This document shows, one piece after another, positions 51,998 through 59,031 of a stretch of DNA of 64,000 bases (positions are counted from its first letter, which is position 1; each line of letters begins with the position of its first letter). A program made the translations under genes and the position numbers. The DNA is from an uncultured Oscillospiraceae bacterium (GTDB lineage: Bacteria > Bacillota > Clostridia > Oscillospirales > Acutalibacteraceae): positions 4,563 to 68,562 of the forward strand of contig UQFO01000011.1 of the NCBI GenBank assembly GCA_900540275.1, read 5' to 3'. The notes beneath the pieces are model-generated. The model made no database searches, had not been told where the DNA came from, and worked only from the letters and a program-made list of their open reading frames with translations.

Positions 51998-53331
51998 AGC
52001 TTCACCGCCTCGCTTGGTGGTATTTTTACTAGCCTGCGCAGTGTAAAAAGCTGACACAAAAGAGGCACAAACACCGCGATTACAAGAGCCGCCGCCGCAA
52101 GCGAGGCGGCGCTAGTCCACGAAACCGTTTTAAGCAGCCTGTCATAGCTTCCGTTTTGGGCGAACCAGTTATATAACGCAAAAACAATTGCCGACAGCAC
52201 GGCCGCAATACAAAAGCTTTTCAGGCCGATTTTCAGCTGTTCTAAATACATACTGAGAAACACCTGCCGGTCTTTATAGCCGATGGCCTTTAACAGGCCG
52301 ATTTCTTTTGTCCGCTCGGTCATTGCGTTATGTACCGCAAGAAATATGTTGAGCACCGCAAGCCCCAGGACAGCAAATGTAAACGCCCGCCCTGCGACGT
52401 TGACCACACTGACAAATAATTTAAACGTATCATATATAATGTAATTAGGTGTACAATCTTTTACACCTATTTCATCTAAACCTTGAATGACCTGCTGCAC
52501 ATGGCGAGAATCGTCTATTACGATACTATAGTAATCATGCGCCCCATCTTCTCTTTGGTCCATCACCGCCTGATATCCAATTGGATTTTCTTGTTTGACG
52601 TGTTCCATACACAATTTGTCAAGCAAAACTCCTGTATCGTAGGAAACAAGTATATCACCCGGTGTAAAGGCAGTCTTTTTTATATCATAAACTCCAACAA
52701 CCTTTAAAGTGAATTCTGTCGGTGGTACATCCACATCACTGTATTGTTCAATCGGGAAAGCAAATTTATCTGATTTTAAATGTAAAGTTTTACCGATAAA
52801 TGTCCTGCCATCCAGAAAATCGACGTCCTCATTTAAGGTGTCTACGTCAAAGTCAGGATAAAAAACGCTTGGCACCATACAAGTAAACTCTTCACTTTCT
52901 GCAAGAGCTTTTCCTGCAATCGCCGGCTCGTGTTGTGTTTTATATTCTGAAACAACCCTGGCTCCCGGAATTTTTATATTGGGGAGCAGCTTGTTCTCCA
53001 GTGTTTGTTCCCCATTAATAGAAAGCATGTCACAAAGCTGCCAACCCCAGCGATTATTTTTTTCTAGGGATAAAACATGTTTTGTTTTCACAATTTCCTC
53101 TTGTTGTTCTTCACTCAAAGGCTTTCCTTCAAGTTCAATAGGGCCAAATGAAATTCTTCGTGCGTAATCTGTGTTTAAATAATTATCTATATAATGATTA
53201 AGCATACTAGAAATCCCTAAAATTAGAATTAAGGATGTAAGCCCTATTGTCATCAACACAAATATCCCTGTGTTCCGCCTGCCGCGCCGCGTATTTGCCG
53301 CTGAAAGCCAAAAATATCCGCCCGGCTTCAT
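51994..53331 (-). CDS. FtsX/MacB-type ABC permease, first subunit of the secreted-protein locus
   Basis: A 445-residue permease with helix 1 at about 22-44, an extracellular domain at about 46-310 and a C-terminal FtsX block (ERTKEIGLLKAIGYKDRQVFLSMYLEQLKIGL). It is a paralogue of the permease at 62059: both share EIGLLKAIGYK.RQ.FLS.Y.EQLK.GL, the ARRI motif after helix 1 and F.C.VPS.F in the outer domain. The DNA for the outer domain (about 52420-53240) is visibly more AT-rich than the segments coding for the membrane ends. It overlaps the ATPase gene by four bases. Confidence 0.83.
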   Translation of the reverse strand: MKPGGYFWLSAANTRRGRRNTGIFVLMTIGLTSLILILGISSMLNHYIDNYLNTDYARRISFGPIELEGKPLSEEQQEEIVKTKHVLSLEKNNRWGWQLCDMLSINGEQTLENKLLPNIKIPGARVVSEYKTQHEPAIAGKALAESEEFTCMVPSVFYPDFDVDTLNEDVDFLDGRTFIGKTLHLKSDKFAFPIEQYSDVDVPPTEFTLKVVGVYDIKKTAFTPGDILVSYDTGVLLDKLCMEHVKQENPIGYQAVMDQREDGAHDYYSIVIDDSRHVQQVIQGLDEIGVKDCTPNYIIYDTFKLFVSVVNVAGRAFTFAVLGLAVLNIFLAVHNAMTERTKEIGLLKAIGYKDRQVFLSMYLEQLKIGLKSFCIAAVLSAIVFALYNWFAQNGSYDRLLKTVSWTSAASLAAAALVIAVFVPLLCQLFTLRRLVKIPPSEAVKL

Positions 53332-54002
53332 CTTTCCTGCTCCTCCATAACGCCGTCGCGCATGTTAAACAGGCGGTCCGCGTACTCAACGACCGCGTCG
53401 TTATGGCAGACCACAAGCACCCCCCTGCCGCCCTGAGACAAAAGTTTCAGCTGCTCAAAAATGGATTGCTCGTTCGCGCTGTCGAGATTGCCCGTCGGCT
53501 CGTCAGCCAAAATAAAGTCCGGGTTGTTCGCCATTGCGCGCGCAATCGCCACACGCTGCTGCTCCCCGCCGGAAAGCTCGCCGGGGTAATGGTTCATGCG
53601 CTCCTTTAGGCCGACCGTCTCAATCAGCTCCTTCGCGCGCGCTTCCATCTCTTTTTTACTATGGAAATCCCGGTTAATCAGCATAGGCAGCATTACGTTC
53701 TCATAAGCGCGCAGGTGTGGGTTCAGGTGGAACGCCTGGAACACAAAGCCGAGTGTTTTCAGCCGCACGTCCGCCAGCTCGTTTTTTTTGAGGCTCGCCG
53801 TATCCCTGCCGTTGATTACCACATGGCCGGAAGAGGGCGTATCAAGCAGCCCCGCAATCTGTAAGAATGTACTTTTCCCGGAACCGGACTGCCCCATGAC
53901 CACCACAAATTCCCCCTGGTGGATGGTGCAGCTGACGTCCTTTAAGGCGGTCACGCCGTTTGGATAGGTTTTTGTCGCGTTTTGTATTTCAATGCTCTTC
54001 AT
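53328..54002 (-). CDS. ABC transporter ATP-binding protein of the secreted-protein locus
   Basis: A 224-residue MacB/LolD-type ATPase: Walker A GQSGSGKST, Q-loop FQAFHLNPHLR, signature LSGGEQQR, Walker B FILADEPTGNLDS, switch histidine VCHND (a Cys before His in place of the usual Thr). It serves the two FtsX-type permeases that follow with overlapping ends. It stands 75 bases behind the small secreted protein gene, separated by a GC-rich hairpin. Such transporters extract hydrophobic or lipid-bound molecules from the outer leaflet; here the likely task is export of, or immunity to, the secreted protein. Confidence 0.87.
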   Translation of the reverse strand: MKSIEIQNATKTYPNGVTALKDVSCTIHQGEFVVVMGQSGSGKSTFLQIAGLLDTPSSGHVVINGRDTASLKKNELADVRLKTLGFVFQAFHLNPHLRAYENVMLPMLINRDFHSKKEMEARAKELIETVGLKERMNHYPGELSGGEQQRVAIARAMANNPDFILADEPTGNLDSANEQSIFEQLKLLSQGGRGVLVVCHNDAVVEYADRLFNMRDGVMEEQER

Positions 54003-54034
54003 AGCTGCCCCCTGCGCTCATCAATCAATATTTA

Positions 54035-54065
54035 CCGGGCAGGCCTGCTTTGCAGGCCCGCCCGG
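54035..54065 (-). other. GC-rich intergenic hairpin behind the secreted-protein gene
   Basis: CCGGGC.GGCCTGC - TTT - GCAGGCC.GCCCGG forms a 12-14-bp stem without a T-run. It lies between the secreted-protein gene and the ABC genes, where it could lower read-through or stabilise the upstream mRNA. The second locus has a comparable stem at 63479-63509. Confidence 0.7.
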
Positions 54066-54077
54066 TGCGGCTATGCA

Positions 54078-54509
54078 TCAGTAAATTTGAACCGTCAGGT
54101 TAGAATTAAAACCGCCGCTGGAATTTTTGTAGTAATCGAAATATGTGCCCTTGTCATATGTTCCAACAGAACCGCTCGTATTGTTAATACGAACTTGCTG
54201 CGGGTAGGTTATGTAAGAATAAAGATTATAATCTGCTCTTCCTATAGGGGACCCGCCCGTCGAATTACCTTTATACATTGTAATTTTTCCTGTTGAGACA
54301 TTCTTCCCATTATAGACGCTTAGTACCGTGTGGTTGTGAGAATGGATACCTTTAACAGAGGTTGTCAAAGTAAACGAATTGGAGCCCTGTGCCGACGTGC
54401 CGAAGTTATTAAAGGTAAACGACTGCGCCGCAGCCCCAACCATACATATGGAAGCCACAATAACGAGCGCCAATAAAACGGTAATCATCCTTGTAATTCT
54501 TTTTTTCAT
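54078..54509 (-). CDS. Small secreted protein with C-terminal Tyr, ABC-linked
   Basis: A 143-residue exported protein. The signal peptide (1-28, KKRITRMITVLLALVIVASICMVGAAA-Q, cut after AAA) leaves a mature part of about 115 residues rich in Asn, Ser, Thr, Gly and Tyr, predicted all-beta, without cysteines, ending TVQIY. It shares spaced features with the protein at 63531: YNGK, YYKN..GGF.S and a C-terminal tyrosine. Together with the downstream ATPase and permeases the arrangement recalls lactococcin-972-type bacteriocin loci, but I cannot show homology. GGAGG lies eight or nine bases before the ATG; a perfect promoter is upstream. Confidence 0.75.
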   Translation of the reverse strand: MKKRITRMITVLLALVIVASICMVGAAAQSFTFNNFGTSAQGSNSFTLTTSVKGIHSHNHTVLSVYNGKNVSTGKITMYKGNSTGGSPIGRADYNLYSYITYPQQVRINNTSGSVGTYDKGTYFDYYKNSSGGFNSNLTVQIY

Positions 54510-54543
54510 TATATTACACCTCCTTTTCTATAAAATATATGAC

Positions 54544-54555
54544 TGATTGCAATCA
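54544..54555. promoter_or_regulatory. Palindrome in the leader of the secreted-protein gene
   Basis: TGATTGCAATCA, a perfect 12-bp palindrome about 16 bases behind the -10, a possible repressor site. Confidence 0.4.
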
Positions 54556-54570
54556 AATCATTCTACCATA

Positions 54571-54599
54571 ATTATATTTTAATAAATAGCAATTGTCAA
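54571..54599 (-). promoter_or_regulatory. Consensus promoter of the secreted-protein locus
   Basis: Minus strand TTGACA (54594-54599), 17 bases, TATAAT (54571-54576), both perfect. Confidence 0.88.
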
Positions 54600-54725
54600 T
54601 TATAATTTAAATATTATTCTTATTTTTTTGTGATTTTATTACACATATCTTCAATTTACATTTTTATTACTATTTTGTTTGAAAATAAATTTTAACCCAT
54701 TTATATTTTTTAAAATTTAACGAAC
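54600..54725. other. Very AT-rich spacer
   Basis: Upstream of the promoter, with no gene; its AT content is far above that of the surrounding genes. Confidence 0.4.
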
Positions 54726-54765
54726 AAAGAAAAAACCGCTCTGGGATAACCCAGGCGGTTTTAAT
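54726..54765 (-). terminator. Terminator behind the MATE gene at 54842
   Basis: Minus-strand stem AACCGCCTGGG / CCCAGAGCGGTT (one bulge) followed by TTTTCTTTG. Confidence 0.75.
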
Positions 54766-54841
54766 TTTATTATTTAATTTTTTCTCTATCGCTAAGATAA
54801 GGCCGATGACAGGTTGTCCCCCTGCGCCATTTTCCTGTATT

Positions 54842-56329
54842 TTATTTTTCCGCGGCAAGCTGCTCCTGCTGCATTGTATCAACGGGAGCGGGCGCCGGTG
54901 CTTTCGCGTCCTCCCGCTTCTCCTTTTCTTGCTGCTGTTTGTCGTATTCCTTAATCCAACGGTTAAGCTTCTTCATTTCAAAGATAACAAACAGTATGAC
55001 AATTACCGCAGAGCTGATGTCCGCAATCGGGCCGGCGTATAGGATTCCGTCCAAGCCGAAAAACAATGGAAGAATCAAAATCAGCGGGACGAGCAGCAGC
55101 AGCTGGCGAAGCGAGGATAAAATTGCTGCCTTGAGCGGCTGGCCTGTCGCCTGGAAGTAGTTGGTCGAAACAATTTGGATTCCCGCAAAAATGATGCCGA
55201 ACAGGTAAATGCGCATACATTTTTCACCGAATATCATAAATTGCCCCTTCCCTCCGCCGAACACCTGCAAAATCAAATCCGGTATTGTCTGGCAGGCAAT
55301 CCAGCCAAGCGCAATCAAAGCTGTTGCAGAAATAACAGCAAGCATATAGGTCCTACGGATGCGGTGCGGCCTGCGCGCACCCAGGTTAAACCCGAATATC
55401 GGCTGCGCACCGATTCCAATCCCTATGCCGAACGCGCCCAGAATCATTGCAATTTTCATAACGATTCCCATTGCGCTGAGCGCGACGTCGCCGCCGACGT
55501 CGCTTTGGTCCCCGTAATAAACAAGCGAATTGTTCATAACGACCTGCATGACGCATGCAACAAGCTGCGTAATGCACGCGGAAATCCCAAGCGTCGAAAT
55601 CTTTTTACAGGTAAAGCCGTCCGGCTTCATCAGTTTAAAGTCCAAGCGCATATGGCCGCGTTTGATAAAATACAGCAGCAGCACGACAGTTGAAATAACC
55701 TGCGACGTAACAGTCGCAACGGCCGCGCCGGTAACGCCCCAATGGAACACAAAAATATAGATAGGGTCAAGGATTGTATTTAATACGGCGCCAATGAGAA
55801 CCCCATACATCGACATTCTCGGGCTGCCGTCCGTTCGCGCCATATTGGAAAGCGATACGCTTAAAATACTGAACGGTATCCCCAGCAGGATTACGAAGGT
55901 ATAATCCTTTGCGTATGGCATAACGCTCGGGATTGCGCCAAACAGCCTTAAAACCGGTTCAAGGAAGATAAGGCCGACAGCCATAACAACCACGCCCAAT
56001 ATTACGGAAAGGGTCACAACGTTGTTGAGCGTCCGCTTCGCCTGTCCCTCTTCCTTTTCCCCAAGCTTGATTGCCGCGAACGCGCCGCCGCCCGAACCAA
56101 TCATTGTGGCAAAAGCCAGGACTATCGTCATAATTGGGAACGCAACAGTCGTAGCGGCGTTTCCCAAGTAGCCTACGCCCCAGCCAATAAAAATCTGGTC
56201 TACTATGTTATAAATTGAGTTAATCAGGCAGGATATAATCGCCGGTACCGAAAAGGACAGCAAAAGCTTGCCAACCGGCTTATATTCCAGCGGATTTTGT
56301 GCCAGTGTCTGTGCTTGATTCAAGTTCAT
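54842..56329 (-). CDS. MATE-family multidrug exporter
   Basis: A 495-residue exporter with 12 predicted helices (VGKLLLSFSVPAIISCLINSIYNIVDQIFIG opening) and a long charged cytoplasmic C-terminal tail (KEYDKQQQEKEKREDAKAPAPAPVD) of about 45 residues. It overlaps the 3' end of the MarR gene by 50 bases, so translation is coupled and the MarR protein is its probable regulator. Confidence 0.9.
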   Translation of the reverse strand: MNLNQAQTLAQNPLEYKPVGKLLLSFSVPAIISCLINSIYNIVDQIFIGWGVGYLGNAATTVAFPIMTIVLAFATMIGSGGGAFAAIKLGEKEEGQAKRTLNNVVTLSVILGVVVMAVGLIFLEPVLRLFGAIPSVMPYAKDYTFVILLGIPFSILSVSLSNMARTDGSPRMSMYGVLIGAVLNTILDPIYIFVFHWGVTGAAVATVTSQVISTVVLLLYFIKRGHMRLDFKLMKPDGFTCKKISTLGISACITQLVACVMQVVMNNSLVYYGDQSDVGGDVALSAMGIVMKIAMILGAFGIGIGIGAQPIFGFNLGARRPHRIRRTYMLAVISATALIALGWIACQTIPDLILQVFGGGKGQFMIFGEKCMRIYLFGIIFAGIQIVSTNYFQATGQPLKAAILSSLRQLLLLVPLILILPLFFGLDGILYAGPIADISSAVIVILFVIFEMKKLNRWIKEYDKQQQEKEKREDAKAPAPAPVDTMQQEQLAAEK

Positions 56330-56771
56330 CCATCTCCATTTGATTCACATATCGGTATGAAATTTCCGCCATTTGCCCGAGCAGGGCAACGCTGCGCTCA
56401 AGCTCCTCCGGCGGTATTCCCTTCGTCAGGGTTTCCACCCAATTTTTCCGCGCCCTGCGGATTTCCTCAACGACGGGCGCCGCACGCTGTGTCGTGTAAA
56501 GCCTGCGTATCCTGCGGTCCTTTTCATCCGTTTCCACCCTGATATAGCCGCATTCGCTGAGCTTTGCTATGGCCTTAGCCGTCGTTCCCTTATCAAAATA
56601 TCCGGTTCGCGCAAGGTCCAGCACGCTGATTCCCTCATTTTCGTTCACACGCAGCAAAAAAAAGTATTGTCCGCACCCGATTTTGGATGCACTCAGCTTT
56701 TTGTTGTAATAACGGTTTGCCTGCCGGTTGATTATTGATATAAACTTCATCAGCTGGTAATTTTCGTACAT
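56280..56771 (-). CDS. MarR-family regulator of the MATE exporter
   Basis: A 163-residue winged-helix protein (about 35-115: CGQYFFLLRVNENEGISVLDLARTGYFDKGTTAKAIAKLSECGYIRVETDEKDRRIRRLYTT). The DEKDRR wing is typical for MarR. The ATG at 56771 (MYENYQLMKF) is chosen since the longer frame to 56849 extends over the promoter. It probably represses its own operon and releases it when the exporter's substrate binds. Confidence 0.88.
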   Translation of the reverse strand: MYENYQLMKFISIINRQANRYYNKKLSASKIGCGQYFFLLRVNENEGISVLDLARTGYFDKGTTAKAIAKLSECGYIRVETDEKDRRIRRLYTTQRAAPVVEEIRRARKNWVETLTKGIPPEELERSVALLGQMAEISYRYVNQMEMDELESSTDTGTKSAGI

Positions 56772-56820
56772 GGCGCAGCCCCCATTTTCATAAGCGACAA
56801 TGATTGGGTATCCAACTAAT

Positions 56821-56854
56821 ATTTTAGCACCAAAAGGTTGGCAGCGCAACTAAT
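56821..56854 (-). promoter_or_regulatory. Promoter with CAACTAAT repeats before the MarR-MATE operon
   Basis: Minus strand TTGCGC (56844-56849), 17 bases, TAAAAT (56821-56826). CAACTAAT occurs at 56813-56820 and 56847-56854, flanking the core promoter on both sides, and CCAAC...GTTGG (56812-56841) forms an inverted repeat. These are candidate MarR sites. Confidence 0.55.
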
Positions 56855-56953
56855 CGGTTCTAATTTTTCCTATTTTACCAAAATCACAAATTTATCCCTC
56901 TTATTTTCTGACTGTATTTACGAGCGGTTATTTGAACATCTTTATTTACAGCA

Positions 56954-56986
56954 TAAAAAAACAGCGCGGAGAAAAATTCTCCGCGC
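56954..56986 (-). terminator. Terminator of the MATE gene at 57004
   Basis: Minus strand GCGCGGAGAA-TTT-TTCTCCGCGC followed by TGTTTTTTT. Confidence 0.85.
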
Positions 56987-57003
56987 GCGTAGGAAAAAAT
57001 TTG

Positions 57004-58329
57004 TTACGCAATGCGTTTTTCACGCCATTTGCCCGATTTCCATCGCCAAAGCATCAAAACGCCGCGCAGGCATTCATCCGCTGCGAAGGCAATCCAAAGG
57101 CCGTTCAGCCCCAGCCCGAAAACAACGGCGAGCAAATAGGAACCAAGCGTACTGACAATCCACATGGAGAAAATCGCAACACCCGTCGGGAAGTACACGT
57201 CGCCCGCGCCCCTTAAGCTGCTGATGACGACGAGATTGCTCGTTCGTCCAAGCTCTACAAAGATATTGATGATAATCAGCACCACACCCGCGGCGATAAC
57301 CGCCTTGTCGGCGGTAAACAGGCCTATCAGCTGGTAACGCAGCAGGATACCGAGGACGGATATTGACATGGTAATGATAAGCGCCGTCCGGAAGGCACGC
57401 AGACATTGCCGGTACGCGCCGTCGAAGTCCTTAGCCCCCACCTTATGCCCGACAAGGATTTGAGCGGCCTGGCCGATAGAAACCGAAAAAATATAGAAAA
57501 ACATTGTGATATTGGAAACATAAGTCTTTGTTACCAGTTCTGTCTGTGTCAGAAAATTAAGTACAATCGATGTAACCACAAGCTGGGAAACATTGTAGTT
57601 GAACGACTCAAACGCGGATGGAAGCCCTATTCTGAGCAGGGATATAATGTCCTTTTTGGGAAACGGCCGGAGCATTTTGAAGATAGAGGGCTTTTCAATC
57701 TTTTTAAACAGGAAAACGAAAAGTACAATAATGCCGACAATCCGGCTGAAACTTGTCGCAATCGCAACGCCCTTGATACCGAGCTGCGGAAAGCCGAGCA
57801 GACCGAGTACAAAAACAATATCAAAAAAGGTATTAATAATATTCATAGCGACCGTCACATACATTGTTACCTTGGTATAGCCGTGATTGCGGATGATGAC
57901 GGATACCGCTCCCAAAAGCGCCTGCGTAAAAATAAACGCTCCTACAATGATGAGATATTCATTTGCAAAGCTGAGGATTTCCCCTTTAGCGCCCATAAAA
58001 ACGAGAAACGGCTTACAAAAAATGACGAGGATACCGCTCATGACAATTCCAAGCAGCAAATTAAAAAGTATGGAAAGCGCGGCGACGCGTGAAGACTTTT
58101 CTTTATCGCCCGCGCCAAGCGCCTGAGAAATCAAAACAGCGCTTGCACCAGATATGACCGTAAACACCAGTGTACAGATAGATACCACCTGGTTGGCAGC
58201 CTGCGCCGCCGACGCGGCAAGGTCGCTGTACCGGCTGAGTACATAAACGTCAACAAATCCGAGCAGCATAAATAACGCCGTCTCAATAAAAATCGGCCAC
58301 GACAAATTAAAAAGCGTCATCTTTTTCAT
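57004..58329 (-). CDS. MATE-family multidrug exporter
   Basis: A 441-residue MATE protein (opening MTLFNLSWPIFIETALFMLLGFVDVYVLSRYSD) with 12 helices, distinct from the two other exporters in the window. AGGAGGGG lies before ATG 58329; a longer frame starts inside the promoter. It is divergent from a PadR-type regulator gene, which is its probable controller. Confidence 0.9.
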   Translation of the reverse strand: MKKMTLFNLSWPIFIETALFMLLGFVDVYVLSRYSDLAASAAQAANQVVSICTLVFTVISGASAVLISQALGAGDKEKSSRVAALSILFNLLLGIVMSGILVIFCKPFLVFMGAKGEILSFANEYLIIVGAFIFTQALLGAVSVIIRNHGYTKVTMYVTVAMNIINTFFDIVFVLGLLGFPQLGIKGVAIATSFSRIVGIIVLFVFLFKKIEKPSIFKMLRPFPKKDIISLLRIGLPSAFESFNYNVSQLVVTSIVLNFLTQTELVTKTYVSNITMFFYIFSVSIGQAAQILVGHKVGAKDFDGAYRQCLRAFRTALIITMSISVLGILLRYQLIGLFTADKAVIAAGVVLIIINIFVELGRTSNLVVISSLRGAGDVYFPTGVAIFSMWIVSTLGSYLLAVVFGLGLNGLWIAFAADECLRGVLMLWRWKSGKWREKRIA

Positions 58330-58363
58330 CCGTTTCCCCTCCTTATACATGTGAATTGCACTC

Positions 58364-58392
58364 ATTTTAATTTCACAGAAGCAAAAAGTCAA
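58364..58392 (-). promoter_or_regulatory. Promoter of the MATE gene at 57004
   Basis: Minus strand TTGACT (58387-58392), 17 bases, TAAAAT (58364-58369). Confidence 0.75.
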
Positions 58393-58443
58393 CAGAAACT
58401 GAAAAAAAATAAAAATTTTTTTTTAAAATGTGTCATTTGTTGT

Positions 58444-58472
58444 TGTATTTATTAAATACATACGCTATACTA
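58444..58472 (+). promoter_or_regulatory. padR promoter with overlapping palindrome
   Basis: TTGTAT (58444-58449), 17 bases, TATACT (58467-58472). The 15-mer GTATTTA-T-TAAATAC (58447-58461) is a perfect palindrome overlapping the -35, a likely PadR autoregulatory operator. Confidence 0.65.
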
Positions 58473-58554
58473 ATAATGAATATATAAACCCGTTAGTTGA
58501 TGGTAAAACCTACGTGCGTTTATGTATGCGAATAATTGTAAAGGAGGTTTGGCA

Positions 58555-58902
58555 ATGGGTATATCCGAAAACTTAAAGAAGGGTACGTCGGAGATGTTAA
58601 TCCTCTTCCTTCTGGAGAGAGAAGACATGTACGGCTACCAGCTTGCTCAGGAGCTCAGAGAGCGCAGCGAAGGTTATTTCGTTATGCCTGAAGGTTCCCT
58701 GTACCCGACTCTGTATCGCCTGATTGAAAAAGGCGTTATTACAGACAGGCAGGAAATCGTCGGCAAGAGGCTTCGCAAGTATTATCATCTCGAGCCCGCA
58801 GGCAAAGAGTATTTGAAGTCCATTGTTGCTGAGTACCGTTCCATTAATCTTGGAATCCAGAAGGTACTGGGCGAGGATTTGCTGAAAGGCATTTCCGGCT
58901 GA
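58555..58902 (+). CDS. PadR-family transcription regulator
   Basis: A 115-residue regulator with the PadR winged helix: LKKGTSEMLILFLLEREDMYGYQLAQELRERSEGYF, MPEGSLYPTLYRLIEKG and GKRLRKYYHLEPAGKEYL, followed by a short dimerisation helix (PadR-s2 type). AAAGGAGG lies seven bases before ATG 58555. Likely represses itself and the divergent MATE exporter until a drug or phenolic ligand binds. Confidence 0.92.
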   Translation: MGISENLKKGTSEMLILFLLEREDMYGYQLAQELRERSEGYFVMPEGSLYPTLYRLIEKGVITDRQEIVGKRLRKYYHLEPAGKEYLKSIVAEYRSINLGIQKVLGEDLLKGISG

Positions 58903-58936
58903 GCCGCAGCGTAACGGCATCTATTTCGGCACATAT

Positions 58937-58980
58937 AAAACGGCCTGTCCGGTTTTCCGGGCAGGCCGTTTTATATTTTT
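58937..58980 (+). terminator. Rho-independent terminator of padR
   Basis: AAAACGGCCTGTCCGG and its complement CGGGCAGGCCGTTTT with TATTTTTATT behind. Confidence 0.85.
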
Positions 58981-58993
58981 ATTCCAAGCATAC

Positions 58994-59024
58994 AAACCGC
59001 CCCCAACTGAGCTGGAGGCGGTTT
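58994..59024 (-). terminator. Hairpin behind the surface-protein gene
   Basis: AAACCGCC / GGCGGTTT arms around a second CCA-N8-TGG pairing; only TTTG follows on the minus strand, so it is a weak terminator. Confidence 0.5.
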
Positions 59025-59031
59025 CTGCCAG

